DNA from: Methylibium sp.
Lineage (GTDB): Bacteria > Pseudomonadota > Gammaproteobacteria > Burkholderiales > Burkholderiaceae_C
Reading direction: 5' to 3'
DNA: 35,708 nt
NCBI GenBank assembly: GCA_013824165.1
Contig: PNNH01000042.1
Location: forward strand, 1-35,708
The position numbers and the translations under genes were made by a program. Below the pieces are notes generated by a model that was given only the letters and a program-made list of their open reading frames with translations, did no database searches and had not been told where the DNA came from. Shown one piece after another: positions 9,422-18,825 of the stretch; position 1 is the first letter of the stretch, and each line of letters starts with the position of its first letter.

Positions 9422-10069
9422 ATGGGCCTGGACCAGGTCACCAGCGTGCTGGCGGTTCGTCACGGCGAGACGGCCTGGAATCGGGAAACTCGCATCCAGG
9501 GTCAGCTCGACATACCCTTGAGCCCGCTCGGCGCGGCCCAGGCCCGCCGACTGGCGCAGGCTTTGGACGGGCAGGGCGTGGAGGTCATCTACGCCAGCGA
9601 TCTTTCACGCGCCCGCCAGACCGCAGAGGCCGTCGCGCAGCAGCTCGGCCTTGCGGTTCAGTTGGAGCCCGGCCTGCGCGAGCGCGGCTTCGGCCTGTTT
9701 GAGGGGCTGACCTGGGCGGAAATAGAAACCCGCTGGCCCGCTGAAAGCGAGCGCTGGCGCCGCCGCGACCCGCAGTTTGCGGCGCAGGGCGGCGAGAGCC
9801 TGCAGGACTTCTATGCGCGCTCGGTAGCCGCCGTCGAATCACTGGCCTCGCGGCATCCGGGGCAGACCGTGCTGATCGTTGCGCATGGCGGCGTGCTGGA
9901 CTGTCTGTACCGCGCGGCTGCGCGCCAGTCACTGCAGGCTGCACGGACCTGGACGCTCGGCAATGCGTCGATCAACCGATTGCTTTATTCGCAATCGGGC
10001 CTCACGCTTGTTGGCTGGAATGACGACAACCACCTCGCGGGGCTGAGCCTGGACGACAAGGCTGCCTGA
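9422..10069 (+). CDS. histidine phosphatase family protein (phosphoglycerate mutase-like)
   Basis: This 215-residue cytoplasmic enzyme belongs to branch 1 of the histidine phosphatase superfamily. The RHG signature with the phosphorylated His is at 13-15 (LAVRHGETAWN). YASDLSRARQTA supplies the second catalytic Arg region, and a VAHGG segment near 160 holds the second His. Such proteins in Burkholderiales are often named GpmB or CobC-like, but most are phosphatases rather than mutases. No cobalamin gene is nearby, so a CobC role is not supported. The start lies two bases after the DUF1840 stop. Confidence 0.88.
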   Translation: MGLDQVTSVLAVRHGETAWNRETRIQGQLDIPLSPLGAAQARRLAQALDGQGVEVIYASDLSRARQTAEAVAQQLGLAVQLEPGLRERGFGLFEGLTWAEIETRWPAESERWRRRDPQFAAQGGESLQDFYARSVAAVESLASRHPGQTVLIVAHGGVLDCLYRAAARQSLQAARTWTLGNASINRLLYSQSGLTLVGWNDDNHLAGLSLDDKAA

Positions 10070-10097
10070 GGCTCGCGGGACTCGCACACCGGCCGGA

Positions 10098-11201
10098 ATG
10101 CAAGCTGAACAAATCATCATCCTCGTTACCCCGATCTTCTTTGCGCTGATCGGGCTGGAATACTGGGTCGGCAAGCGCCGCGGCCGCAACACCTACCGAC
10201 TCAACGATGCGCTCAGCAGCATCGGCTTGGGCATGCTCAGTCAGGTGGTCGGTGCCACCACCAAGCTGTTCACGCTGGGTATCTATGTCTGGGTCTATGA
10301 GCATGCGGCCTGGCTGCCCTTGTCCAGTGATTCGGTCTGGGTCTGGGTCAGCGGTCTGCTGCTGTATGACTTCCTCTACTACTGGCACCACCGCTTCGGC
10401 CACACGACGGCGCTGTTCTGGGCGGCGCATGCCGTGCATCACCAGAGCGAGGACTACAACCTGTCGACAGCCTTGCGCCAGACTAGCAGCGGCTGGATCG
10501 CCGGCTGGATCTTCTATCTGCCGATGGCGCTGATCGGCTTTCCGCCGCTGGTCTTCGCCGTGGTGGCCTTGATCGATCTGCTCTACCAGTACTGGGTCCA
10601 CACCCAGCAGATCGGCCGCCTGGGCTGGTTCGATCGGGTGTTCTGCTCGCCATCGAACCACCGTGTCCACCACGCCGTCAACGAACCCTACCTGGACAAG
10701 AACTACGGCGGCATCCTGATCCTCTGGGACCGCCTGTTCGGCAGCTTCCAGGACGAGTTGGAAGCCGAGCCTTGCGTCTACGGCACGCGCGAGGCACTGC
10801 GCAGCTGGAACCCCTGGGTGGCCAACACCCATGTCTACCGTGGGCTGTGGCGCAAGATGCGCAGCCTGCCGAGCTGGTCTGACAAGCTGCGCGTCTGGTG
10901 GGAGCCGGCGCATTGGCAGCCGGGCGAGGCGGCGCCTGCGCATGACGCCTTTGATCCTTACAAGGTTCAGCGCTATGACCCCAGGGTGCCGGCCGCCCGG
11001 CAGTTGGCGGCAGCCCTGTTGTTCCTGCTCTTGCTGGTGGGCACGGCGCTGTTCCTGTGGTGGTCGCACCAACTGGGCTTGCCGGCCAAGGTTCTGGCCA
11101 TCCTTGGCTTGGTGCTTGGGCTGGCGGGTGTGGCGAGGCTGTGCTCAGCCCCAGGCCCGGCATCGGATGCAGCGCTCACAAGTGCCGCAAGGCATCCCTG
11201 A
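10098..11201 (+). CDS. sterol desaturase / fatty acid hydroxylase family membrane protein
   Basis: This 367-residue integral membrane protein of the fatty acid hydroxylase superfamily carries three histidine boxes for a di-iron centre: WHHRFGH (97-102), HAVHH (111-115) and NHRVHH (187-192). Hydrophobic segments lie near 5-22, 40-70, 80-95, 135-165 and, after a soluble stretch, 310-350. The two late helices form a C-terminal extension beyond the catalytic core. The family hydroxylates or desaturates lipid chains or isoprenoids at the membrane. The substrate is unknown. It starts 28 bases after the phosphatase gene and could be in the same transcript. Confidence 0.87.
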   Translation: MQAEQIIILVTPIFFALIGLEYWVGKRRGRNTYRLNDALSSIGLGMLSQVVGATTKLFTLGIYVWVYEHAAWLPLSSDSVWVWVSGLLLYDFLYYWHHRFGHTTALFWAAHAVHHQSEDYNLSTALRQTSSGWIAGWIFYLPMALIGFPPLVFAVVALIDLLYQYWVHTQQIGRLGWFDRVFCSPSNHRVHHAVNEPYLDKNYGGILILWDRLFGSFQDELEAEPCVYGTREALRSWNPWVANTHVYRGLWRKMRSLPSWSDKLRVWWEPAHWQPGEAAPAHDAFDPYKVQRYDPRVPAARQLAAALLFLLLLVGTALFLWWSHQLGLPAKVLAILGLVLGLAGVARLCSAPGPASDAALTSAARHP

Positions 11202-11263
11202 AGCTTTACCAGCGATATGTTGCAATTTCGCGTCGGTGCGGATTCGGTTAAACCCTAGCCTTT

Positions 11264-11269
11264 TATACT
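11264..11269 (+). promoter_or_regulatory. -10 box of the porin gene
   Basis: TATACT lies 69 bases upstream of the porin ATG and would start transcription near 11276, giving a leader of about 60 bases. No good -35 hexamer is seen 16-18 bases upstream, so an activator or an extended contact may be involved. Confidence 0.5.
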
Positions 11270-11290
11270 CGCGCAGCTTTGCGAACACGG

Positions 11291-11311
11291 CCTGACGGCC
11301 TCTCCGTCGGG
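11291..11311 (+). promoter_or_regulatory. hairpin in the porin mRNA leader
   Basis: CCTGACGG (11291-11298) and CCGTCGGG (11304-11311) form an 8-bp stem with one G-U pair and a CCTCT loop, followed by a pyrimidine stretch (11312-11320). It lies within the predicted untranslated leader about 28 bases before the ATG. It may stabilise the abundant mRNA, attenuate it, or be a small-RNA target. Confidence 0.4.
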
Positions 11312-11338
11312 CTCTTTCTCAACTCTCAAAGGCAGACT

Positions 11339-12256
11339 ATGAAGAAGATTGCACTCGTTGCTGCGCTGGCAGCTGTTTCCGCTTCGGCATTCGCCCAAAG
11401 CACCGTCACGCTGTACGGCCGCGTCAACACCACTGTTGAAAGCCAGAAGGTTGCCAACCAGGACCGCAAGGTGGTTGTGGCCAACAACTCTTCGCGTATC
11501 GGCTTCAAGGGCACGGAAGACATCGGCGGCGGCCTGAAGGCTTCCTTCGTGCTGGAGCACGGCTTCAACTCCGACAGCGGCACCGCTTCCGGCGCCTTCT
11601 GGGGTCGTGAGTCGTCGGTTCAGCTGAGCGGCGGCTTCGGCGCCGTGCGTCTGGGCAACTGGACCCCCGGTTCCTACTACGCCACTGCTGACTACATCAG
11701 CATGCACAACCACGACACCGGCTCTTCGTCGGATGCTCTGTACGGCGGCCCGTTCCGCTCGAGCAACAAGGTGGGCTACTTCACCCCGACCATGGGTGGT
11801 TTCAATGCTGAGATCGCTGTCGCCGCTGGCGAAGGCGCTCCTGGCGTGAAGCGTGGCGTTGACCTGGCTGCCAACTACGTTGCCGGCCCTGTGCACCTGG
11901 GCGCTGGCTACAGCAAGGAAGGCAACAACAACCAGATGGCCTTCCGCGGTCTGTACGAAATGGGTGCCATCACCCTGGGCGCTTACTACCAGCGCGTCGA
12001 CACCAACAATGTCAAGCGTGACGTCTATCGCGCGTCGGGCATGTACGCTCTGGGCGCTTCCGAGTTCCACGTGAACTACGGCCAAGCCGAGAAGACCAGC
12101 CTGCAAGCCAAGGAAAGCCAGTTCACGCTGGGCTACAACTACAACCTGAGCAAGCGCACCAAGGTCTACGGTTACTACACCTCGGTTGATGCCAAGCTGG
12201 CCAACAAGGCCGGTGACTTCAGCTCGCTGGCTGCTGGCGTTCGCCACAACTTCTGA
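11339..12256 (+). CDS. Gram-negative porin (Burkholderia type)
   Basis: This 305-residue outer-membrane porin forms a beta-barrel channel for small hydrophilic solutes. A signal peptide (MKKIALVAALAAVSASAFA) is followed by QSTVTLYGRV, the classic start of the mature neisserial/burkholderial porin. Later segments alternate in beta-strand fashion (GGFGAVRLGNWTPG, VGYFTPTMGGFNAEIA). The C-terminus ends in F (AAGVRHNF), the signal read by the BAM assembly machinery. ATG at 11339 has AAAGG ten bases upstream. Codon use is notably uniform, suggesting high expression. It is somewhat shorter than many family members (330-370 residues) but has both ends intact. Confidence 0.93.
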   Translation: MKKIALVAALAAVSASAFAQSTVTLYGRVNTTVESQKVANQDRKVVVANNSSRIGFKGTEDIGGGLKASFVLEHGFNSDSGTASGAFWGRESSVQLSGGFGAVRLGNWTPGSYYATADYISMHNHDTGSSSDALYGGPFRSSNKVGYFTPTMGGFNAEIAVAAGEGAPGVKRGVDLAANYVAGPVHLGAGYSKEGNNNQMAFRGLYEMGAITLGAYYQRVDTNNVKRDVYRASGMYALGASEFHVNYGQAEKTSLQAKESQFTLGYNYNLSKRTKVYGYYTSVDAKLANKAGDFSSLAAGVRHNF

Positions 12257-12274
12257 TCCTTCGGATCGGACATG

Positions 12275-12302
12275 AAAAAAGCGACCCTCGGGTCGCTTTT
12301 TT
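12275..12302. terminator. bidirectional intrinsic terminator between porin and ruvB
   Basis: A6-GCGACC-CTCG-GGTCGC-T6 forms a 6-bp GC stem (12-bp with the A/T arms) and a tetraloop. The A run on one side and T run on the other let it end both the porin transcript and the convergent ruvB transcript. It begins 18 bases after the porin stop and ends 33 bases before the ruvB stop. Confidence 0.93.
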
Positions 12303-12335
12303 CTTTGCTGAATTCATTGCTGAATCGCTGGGCAG

Positions 12336-13403
12336 TTATTCGTCGAACAACTGCCCGGCTGACTTCGGCGGCGCCACGCCGAGATGCCGGTAGGCGGCCA
12401 AGGTGGCGATGCGCCCGCGCGGCGTGCGCTGCAGAAAGCCCTGCTGGATCAGGTAGGGCTCGATCACATCCTCGATCGTGCCGCTCTCTTCGCCGATGGC
12501 CGCTGCCACATTGTCCAGGCCGACCGGGCCGCCGTCGAAACGGTGCACCACGGCTTCAAGCAGCTTGCGGTCCATCAGGTCGAAGCCTTGCGGGTCCACG
12601 TCCAGCATGGCCAGCGCCAGATCGGCGATCTTCTTGCTGATGCGGCCGTCGCCCTTCACCTCGGCATAGTCGCGCACCCGGCGCAGCAGTCGGTTGGCGA
12701 TGCGCGGCGTGCCGCGCGATCGGCGCGCGATCTCGAGTGCGCCTTCCGGGTCCATCGGCGCATTCAGAAGGCCGGCGGAGCGCGTGACGATGCGCTGCAG
12801 CTCCTCGGCGTTATAGAACTCCAGGCGCGCGACGATGCCGAAGCGGTCGCGCAGCGGATTGGTCAGCATGCCGGCGCGCGTGGTCGCGCCCACCAGTGTG
12901 AAGGGCTGCAGGTCCAGCTTGATCGAGCGCGCGGCCGGGCCTTCGCCGATCATGATGTCGATCTGGTAGTCCTCCAGCGCCGGGTAGAGGATTTCCTCGA
13001 CCACCGGGCTGAGACGGTGGATCTCGTCGATGAAGAGCACGTCGTTCTTCTCGAGATTGGTGAGGATGGCGGCCAGGTCCTTGGGCTTTTCCAGCACCGG
13101 GCCCGAGGTCTGGCGCAGGTTCACGCCCAGCTCGGCCGCGATGATGTGGGACAGCGTGGTCTTGCCCAGGCCCGGCGGGCCGAACAGCAGCACATGGTCG
13201 AGCGCCTCCTGGCGCTTGCGCGCGGCGCCGATGAAGATCTCCAGCTGCTCGCGTGCCTTGGCCTGGCCCACATACTCGTCCAGCAGCTTGGGGCGCAATG
13301 CGCGCTCCAGCGCTTCTTCGTTGGGCGAACTGGGTGCCGCGCTGACCACGCGCCGAGCGGCAGCCGGCGGCATATCGCCGAAGTCGTCGGTTTGTATGCT
13401 CAT
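12336..13403 (-). CDS. ruvB: Holliday junction branch migration ATPase RuvB
   Basis: This 355-residue AAA+ motor drives Holliday junction branch migration with RuvA during recombinational repair. Walker A is GPPGLGKT (75-82) and Walker B DEIH (126-129). The sensor and arginine-finger region lies in [18 protein letters not shown], and the C-terminal winged helix ends with [11 protein letters not shown]. The N-terminal 25 residues are a variable extension normal for Burkholderiales. The start overlaps the ruvA stop (ATGA). ruvC is not adjacent in this window. Confidence 0.98.
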   Translation of the reverse strand: MSIQTDDFGDMPPAAARRVVSAAPSSPNEEALERALRPKLLDEYVGQAKAREQLEIFIGAARKRQEALDHVLLFGPPGLGKTTLSHIIAAELGVNLRQTSGPVLEKPKDLAAILTNLEKNDVLFIDEIHRLSPVVEEILYPALEDYQIDIMIGEGPAARSIKLDLQPFTLVGATTRAGMLTNPLRDRFGIVARLEFYNAEELQRIVTRSAGLLNAPMDPEGALEIARRSRGTPRIANRLLRRVRDYAEVKGDGRISKKIADLALAMLDVDPQGFDLMDRKLLEAVVHRFDGGPVGLDNVAAAIGEESGTIEDVIEPYLIQQGFLQRTPRGRIATLAAYRHLGVAPPKSAGQLFDE

Positions 13404-13969
13404 GTCAGACGTTTCATGGCCAGCTTGATGCCTTCACTGACGCCGACATCGGCCGGCAGTGCCTTCAGGGCTGCTGCGGCCTCCTTCTCGCTGTAGCCCA
13501 GCGCCACCAGGGCCTGCAGGATGTCGGCCTGCGCGTCATTGGCGATGCTGACCGGCAGCGACAGATCAGGCCCCAGCTTGCCCTTGAGTTCGAGCAGCAG
13601 GCGCTCCGCCGTTTTCTTGCCGATGCCCGGCACCTTGACGAGGCGACCGGCCTCCTGCTTTGACACCGCCTGGGCCAGCTCGCCGACCGACAGGCCGGAC
13701 AACAGCGAGAGCGCCATCTTCGGGCCGACGCCGCTGATCTTGATCAGCAGCCGAAAGGTGCTGCGCTCCTCGGCCGTCAGGAAGCCGAACAGCACATGGG
13801 CATCCTCACGGATGCTCAAGTGCGTCAGCAGGCTGGCGCGCTCACCCAGCGCCGGCAGGTTGTAGAAGGTGCTCATCGGCACATCAAGCTCGTAGCCGAC
13901 GCCTTGCACATCGATGAGGATCTGCGGGGGCGATTTCTCCGCGACGACGCCTGTGAGTCTGCCGATCAT
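13400..13969 (-). CDS. ruvA: Holliday junction DNA-binding protein RuvA
   Basis: This 189-residue protein binds four-way junctions as a tetramer and loads RuvB. The OB-fold N-terminus is [12 protein letters not shown]...VQGVGYEL, two helix-hairpin-helix motifs are [10 protein letters not shown] and [12 protein letters not shown], and domain III (about 140-189) is the RuvB-binding end with [12 protein letters not shown]. It is the first gene of ruvAB. A GATAAT hexamer lies exactly six bases before the ATG on the minus strand, so the message may be leaderless. Confidence 0.97.
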   Translation of the reverse strand: MIGRLTGVVAEKSPPQILIDVQGVGYELDVPMSTFYNLPALGERASLLTHLSIREDAHVLFGFLTAEERSTFRLLIKISGVGPKMALSLLSGLSVGELAQAVSKQEAGRLVKVPGIGKKTAERLLLELKGKLGPDLSLPVSIANDAQADILQALVALGYSEKEAAAALKALPADVGVSEGIKLAMKRLT

Positions 13970-13975
13970 CGGGTG

Positions 13976-13981
13976 ATTATC
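13976..13981 (-). promoter_or_regulatory. -10-like GATAAT six bases before the ruvA ATG
   Basis: On the minus strand GATAAT is followed by six bases and the ruvA start codon, placing the transcription start at or next to the A of ATG. No Shine-Dalgarno sequence fits in the gap. No clear -35 is visible. Confidence 0.55.
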
Positions 13982-14026
13982 GATGCCCCCGGCTCAGGGC
14001 GGCCCGGCGCTCGGGCACAAACTGCC

Positions 14027-14680
14027 TCAGTTCCTGCCGAACAGGCCCAGGCGCTGTGCTTCCAGCGCTGCCTCAGCGCGCGAGCTCACATTCAGCTTGC
14101 GGTAGATCTGCTTCACATAGTCGGCGATGGTGTGGCGCGACAGGCCCAGCTGCACGCCGATTTCCGGCAGCGTGAAACCCTTGGCCACGCGCAGCAGCAC
14201 CTCGGTCTCGCGGTCGGTCAGCGAGACCTCGTGCAGCAAGGTGTTCTGCTGCGGCCGGCGCTGGTTGGCGAAATGCGCGATCACCTTGCGGGCGATCGAT
14301 GGCGACAGTGGCGGCTCGCCCTGGCTCATGCGCTGCAGTTGTTCCACCAGCAGTTCGCGCGATTGCTCCTTCAGCAGATAACCGAAGGCGCCGGCCTGCA
14401 GGGCCGGGAACAGGTGTTCGTCGTCGTCGTGGATGGTGACGATGACGGACTGCACTTCGGGCTGCTGCTCGCGCAGCGCGGCGATCACGTCCACCCCCGA
14501 GCCATCGGGCAGCCCCAGGTCCAGCAGCGCCAGCGTGAAGCGCTGGCTGGCGACCTGCTTGAGGGCATCCTGCACCCGCGAGCACTCGGTGATCTGCGCA
14601 TTGGCGAACACCTGCTTGATCAGCGCCTTGAGCCAGGCGCGGATCTCCGGAATGTCCTCGAGCAGCAGGATGTGGTTCAT
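14027..14680 (-). CDS. NarL/FixJ-family response regulator
   Basis: This 217-residue regulator has an N-terminal receiver domain with phosphorylation site D54 (ALLDLGLPDGSG), acidic residues E8/D9, T82 and K104 in YLLKE. A C-terminal LuxR-type helix-turn-helix follows (LTDRETEVLLRVAKGFTLPEIGVQLGLSRHTIADYVKQIYRKL, about 154-195). All conserved switch residues are present. Its partner is the histidine kinase encoded just upstream on the same strand (104-bp gap). The target genes and the signal are not visible. An AGAGG ribosome site precedes the ATG. Confidence 0.93.
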   Translation of the reverse strand: MNHILLLEDIPEIRAWLKALIKQVFANAQITECSRVQDALKQVASQRFTLALLDLGLPDGSGVDVIAALREQQPEVQSVIVTIHDDDEHLFPALQAGAFGYLLKEQSRELLVEQLQRMSQGEPPLSPSIARKVIAHFANQRRPQQNTLLHEVSLTDRETEVLLRVAKGFTLPEIGVQLGLSRHTIADYVKQIYRKLNVSSRAEAALEAQRLGLFGRN

Positions 14681-14706
14681 GGTGAGGCCTCTTTTCTTGT
14701 TCCCTG

Positions 14707-14733
14707 AATGTAGTCGGGCCGCGGGCCCGTCAA
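14707..14733 (-). promoter_or_regulatory. candidate promoter of the response regulator gene with palindromic spacer
   Basis: On the minus strand TTGACG (14733-14728) and TACATT (14712-14707) are separated by 15 bases, short for sigma-70. The spacer holds the inverted repeat CGGGCC-GCG-GGCCCG (14715-14729). A short spacer plus a palindrome is a pattern of activator-dependent promoters such as MerR types, but a terminator-like hairpin after the kinase gene is also possible. Confidence 0.3.
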
Positions 14734-14784
14734 TTCGACCTTATCGTCCCAAAGCAGCCCGCCCTCAAGGCTCGGCCGTCGGAT

Positions 14785-16218
14785 TCACAGCGGAATCGTG
14801 AGACGGATCACGGTTCCCCAGCCTGGACCTGACTCGACCAGGCACTGGCCCTGCATCTGCTTGGCTCGCGACTTCATGCTGGCCATGCCGTGGCCCTTGT
14901 CCAGCCGTCCGTCGAGTTCGGTCGAAATGCCCTGGCCGTTGTCCTGGATGACGACCTGGAAGTCACCGTTCAGGACGGCGCAGCTGACGGTGCAGTGTGT
15001 GGCTCCACTGTGCTTGATGATATTGCTGACCGACTCGCGCAGGATGCGCGTGGTCTGCACATAGGCGCGCGCCGGCAGCGTGTGCGTGACTTCCTCGGCC
15101 GGCGACTTCCATTCGGCCAGGATGTTCGCCTGGCCCAGTCGCGAAACCACCTCGGCACGCCAGTCGCCCAAAGCGTCGATCAGGTGCACAGGCTTGCCGG
15201 TCAGGCCGCGCACAGACAGACGCATCTCCTCCAGCGCTTCGCGCGCCAAGGTCGAGATGCGGTCCGATTCGCTGGTGTGCACGATGGTCAGCAGCTTGGC
15301 GCCCAGGTCGTCATGCAGATCGGCAGCAATGCGCTTGCGCTCGCGTTCGGTCACCTGCTCCAGCTTCTGCTCCGCCATATCGGCGAAGCTGCGCTCCATG
15401 GCGCTCAGATGATCCTGCTGGCTTTGCTCCAGCGCCAGCAGCTGGGCTTCAGCTTCGTCGCGTCCTCGGGTGCTGGTTTGCACCGCGTGCAGACCGAGGG
15501 TCAACAGCAGCAAGGGCACGCTGATGCCAGCTGCGCTGTGCAAGCCTGTGCCCGCGAACAGCGTTGGCCCCAGACGTGCGACGGCTTCAAGGCCCAAGGC
15601 CACGGCGCTGGCCGCTGAGAAGCCCAACATCCAGCGCCAGTCTTGCTGGGCATGGGCGTCCGGGCTGCGGCGCTGGCGTTCACGCTGGCGCAGCGCGAGC
15701 TGGGCACCGATGATCAGCGCCGCCTCGATGGTCATCAGGGTGGCCCAACTGTCCGCCAGCGGGCCTTGGCGTTCGTCGCTGACGAGCAGGTGACTGAAGG
15801 GCACGGCCAGCACCTGCAGCCAAAGCGCCAGATCCAGCCAGGCGCGGCGCCATCCCAGCAGGCTCAGCAGATAGCGCGCCAGCAGCAGCGTCAGCATGGC
15901 CAGCAAGGCGCTGCGCAGCACGGTGAATTGCGGTAGTGCGTCCAACACCAACGTGTGCACGGCATACACGGCCCAGCCTGCCAGCAGGGCCGCCAGCAGC
16001 GGCAACTGCCGATCGCGCCTGTTCATGCGGGCAAGCAGTGCGAGCACCAGCGCCATGCAAAGGGACATCCCTGCCAGCCCAGCGGACAGGCCCAGTGACC
16101 CCGGCACTGTCGCAGCGCTTGGCGCGGCCCAGGCGGCACAGGAGGTGGAGAGCAAGGCGGCCGTCCAGCCCCATGCGCGGCCGCTGCGTCCAGCCCGGCC
16201 GAGAGTAGTCGTCTGCAT
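14785..16218 (-). CDS. membrane sensor histidine kinase (NarX/7TMR-like, HisKA_3)
   Basis: This 477-residue sensor has a probable signal peptide or first membrane anchor (about 14-31), then roughly six to seven hydrophobic helices (about 45-245) resembling 7TM sensor modules, and a coiled coil (about 252-290). The HisKA_3 phosphorylation site H302 lies in AADLHDDLG. The ATPase domain has N399 (SNIIKHSG), DNGQG (426-430) and GHGMASM. It should autophosphorylate and pass phosphate to the adjacent NarL-type regulator. The frame extends upstream to 17229, but that part is antisense to phoH. ATG at 16218 gives the hydrophobic start and has CACAAT six bases before it. The ligand is unknown. Confidence 0.88.
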   Translation of the reverse strand: MQTTTLGRAGRSGRAWGWTAALLSTSCAAWAAPSAATVPGSLGLSAGLAGMSLCMALVLALLARMNRRDRQLPLLAALLAGWAVYAVHTLVLDALPQFTVLRSALLAMLTLLLARYLLSLLGWRRAWLDLALWLQVLAVPFSHLLVSDERQGPLADSWATLMTIEAALIIGAQLALRQRERQRRSPDAHAQQDWRWMLGFSAASAVALGLEAVARLGPTLFAGTGLHSAAGISVPLLLLTLGLHAVQTSTRGRDEAEAQLLALEQSQQDHLSAMERSFADMAEQKLEQVTERERKRIAADLHDDLGAKLLTIVHTSESDRISTLAREALEEMRLSVRGLTGKPVHLIDALGDWRAEVVSRLGQANILAEWKSPAEEVTHTLPARAYVQTTRILRESVSNIIKHSGATHCTVSCAVLNGDFQVVIQDNGQGISTELDGRLDKGHGMASMKSRAKQMQGQCLVESGPGWGTVIRLTIPL

Positions 16219-16224
16219 GGCGGC

Positions 16225-16230
16225 ATTGTG
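16225..16230 (-). promoter_or_regulatory. -10-like CACAAT six bases before the kinase ATG
   Basis: On the minus strand CACAAT-N6-ATG precedes the sensor kinase gene, the same geometry seen at ruvA and several other genes of this window. It predicts a leaderless message. The match to TATAAT is four of six. Confidence 0.45.
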
Positions 16231-16314
16231 CAGGAGCCTCCCCGGGCTTGTGGGGGCTGCTGCAACGGCGACAATGTGAATTAGCGCACTGCGCTGCCAA
16301 GAGAAAGCCCTGCC

Positions 16315-17295
16315 TTGATCATCCGACTGCAATTCACCCCGCTGGACAACGCCCGTCTGGCCCATTTGTGCGGCACGCTCGACGAGCATCTGCGCCAGAT
16401 TGAGGCTGCCCTGGCGCTGCGCATCACTAGGCGCAACGAACAGTTCCGCATCGAAGGGCCGAAGGCGGCCGCCGAGCGCGCCCGCGTGCTGCTCGAATCG
16501 CTGTATGAACGCGCCCGGCGCGCGATCGCGCCCGAGACGCTGCAGCTGGCATTGGCCGAAGCGCTTGCCGATCTGGGGCCTGCGTCGAAAAGCCGCCCGG
16601 CAGCTGATTCGGTTGAGGAGGGCGTGGTGCTGCGCACCCGCCGTGCCGATCTGGCGGGCCGCACGCCCAACCAACACAAATACCTGGCGCAGATCCTTTC
16701 GCACGACATCACCTTCGGCATCGGCCCGGCCGGCACCGGCAAGACCTTTCTGGCGGTGGCCTGCGCGGTGGATGCGCTGGAGCGCTCGACGGTGCAGCGC
16801 ATCATCCTCACCCGCCCGGCTGTCGAGGCCGGCGAGCGTCTGGGCTTCCTGCCGGGCGACCTGGCGCAGAAGGTCGACCCCTATCTGAGGCCGCTGTATG
16901 ACGCGCTCTACGACCTGATGGGCTTCGACCGTGTCACCAAGGCCTTCGAGAAGGGGCAGCTGGAGATTGCACCGCTGGCTTTCATGCGCGGCCGCACGCT
17001 CAACCATGCCTTCGTCATCCTCGACGAGGCGCAGAACACCACGCCTGAGCAGATGAAGATGTTCCTCACCCGTATCGGCTTCGGGGCCAAGTGCGTGGTC
17101 ACCGGCGACACCAGCCAGATCGACCTGCCCAAAGGCCAGCTGAGCGGTCTGGTGGATGCCGAGCGCGTGCTGGCTCGCGTCAAGGGCATCGCGACGACGC
17201 GCTTCACCTCGGCCGACGTGGTGCGCCATCCGCTGGTGGCGCGCATCGTCGATGCCTACGACAAGCAGGCCAAGGCCAAGGAGAAGCTTGCGTGA
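16315..17295 (+). CDS. phoH: PhoH family ATPase
   Basis: This 326-residue protein belongs to the PhoH/YbeZ family, cytoplasmic P-loop proteins linked to RNA metabolism and ribosome maturation together with YbeY. Walker A is GPAGTGKT (137-144) and Walker B DEAQ (237-240). [18 protein letters not shown] is the family hallmark. The N-terminus (1-90) resembles a KH-like RNA-binding region. The start is taken as TTG at 16315, preceded by AAGAGAAAG, because no ATG or GTG in frame gives the right length. It overlaps ybeY by four bases (GTGA). Confidence 0.93.
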   Translation: MIIRLQFTPLDNARLAHLCGTLDEHLRQIEAALALRITRRNEQFRIEGPKAAAERARVLLESLYERARRAIAPETLQLALAEALADLGPASKSRPAADSVEEGVVLRTRRADLAGRTPNQHKYLAQILSHDITFGIGPAGTGKTFLAVACAVDALERSTVQRIILTRPAVEAGERLGFLPGDLAQKVDPYLRPLYDALYDLMGFDRVTKAFEKGQLEIAPLAFMRGRTLNHAFVILDEAQNTTPEQMKMFLTRIGFGAKCVVTGDTSQIDLPKGQLSGLVDAERVLARVKGIATTRFTSADVVRHPLVARIVDAYDKQAKAKEKLA

Positions 17296-17735
17296 GCCGC
17301 CCCGAGTTGAGCCTGTCGCTGCAGTTCGCCGATCCGCGTCACAAGGCGCTGCTGCCGCGCCACAAGGTGATTCGCTGGATCCGAGCGGCGCTGGAGTTGC
17401 CCGGCGAGATCGCCGTCCGCATCGTCGATGCGGAAGAGGGCCGCCAGCTCAATCGCGAGTTCCGCGGCAAGGACTACGCCACCAATGTGCTGACTTTCGA
17501 CTACAGCCACGAACCTGTGGTCGGGGCCGATCTGGTGATCTGTGCCGAGGTGGTCGCGCAAGAGGCCAAGGATCTGGGCATTGCCGTGGCGGACCACTAT
17601 GCGCAGATGCTGGTGCATGGCACCCTGCATGCGCAGGGCTATGACCATGAGGAAGACGACGAGGCCGAACTGATGGAATCGCGCGAGAGCGAGATCATGC
17701 TCGCCCTGGGCTTCGCCGATCCGTATCAGCGCTGA
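17292..17735 (+). CDS. ybeY: endoribonuclease YbeY (rRNA maturation factor)
   Basis: This 147-residue metalloprotein is involved in 16S rRNA 3' end maturation and ribosome quality control. The zinc site H3xH5xH is [11 protein letters not shown] (H109, H113, H119). [13 protein letters not shown] (57-69) is the other conserved block. The start is a GTG inside the phoH stop codon. An in-frame ATG at 17091 is rejected because it lies deep in phoH. The last 10 bases overlap the end of the convergent CorA-family gene. Confidence 0.95.
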   Translation: MSRPELSLSLQFADPRHKALLPRHKVIRWIRAALELPGEIAVRIVDAEEGRQLNREFRGKDYATNVLTFDYSHEPVVGADLVICAEVVAQEAKDLGIAVADHYAQMLVHGTLHAQGYDHEEDDEAELMESRESEIMLALGFADPYQR

Positions 17736-18825
17736 GTGCCCAGATAGCGTTTACGCCAGAAGAACAGGCCGAGCCCCACGCCGACCCCGAGCATCAGGGC
17801 GAAGGCGATCCACACACCGGTGCTGCTGTGGATCAGTGGCAAGGCGTCGAAGTTCATGCCGAAGATGCCGGTGATCAGATTCAGCGGCAGGAAGATGGCG
17901 GTCAGCACCGTCAGAGTGCGCATGATGGCGTTGGTGCGATGACTCAGGGCCGAGAAATGCATCTGCACTGCTGACTCGGCCGAGCCCTCCAGGCGCCGCA
18001 CATGCGAGAGCACGCGCTCCACATGTTCGAGCGCATCGCGGGAGCGCACGCGCAGCAGTTCGCGCTCGCGCTGCTGGGACGCATCCTGGGCCTGTGGCCA
18101 GTCGTCCAGCGCGTCGATCCATTCCTGCATCGCGCTGCGTTGATCCTCGCAGGTGTCCTCCAGCAGTTGCAGCGCGTTGCGCGAATTCAGCAGCACCTGC
18201 CAGTCGGTGAAGCGGCTGCGAGGCGCCAGCAAGGCGTGCTGCAGCGAACCCAGATGGCGGCTCAGCAGGCGGCGCAGCTCCAGATAGCTGTCCACCATGT
18301 GGTTGACCATTCGCAGCATCAGTTCGGCCGAACTGCTGGGCAGACGCGCACTGCCGCGGAAATCACTAGCGCTTTGCGACAGGCGCCCCAGCCGTTCGGC
18401 GAAATGCTCGCGCACCTGGCAATCGGCCGGATGCACCGACAGCAGCACGCGGTCGAACAGCGCGAAGCCCACCGGACTGGTGTCGATTGAGTCCAGCGCC
18501 TTCTGCGCCGAGCTCAGCGTGCCGTGCGTCTCGTCGAGGAAGAGCTGCTCGCTGCCCGGCGACGCCGCGAGTCGGCGGAACACCAGCAGGTCGTACCAGG
18601 AGGTGTAGTCGAAATGCGAGGGCAGTTGATGGTTCAGCAGATCGGAGACATGCAGGTCCACCAGTTGCCCGGCGTTCCAGCGGTGCAGGGCAGTCTGTAC
18701 CTCTGCCACTTGCACTTCGAACTCGCGCCGCCCGCAGCCGACCCAGAGAAAACCTTCGGCCGGCAGCGCATTGGGCAGTGCCTCAAGCTCCGTGAAGTGC
18801 TCGCCCTGGACGTGGAAGATGCGCA

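Noticed and set aside
14785-17229. An 814-residue kinase with a long N-terminal extension
   Set aside because: The extra 337 residues are antisense to phoH and look like shadow sequence. The kinase signal peptide and helices begin at the ATG at 16218.
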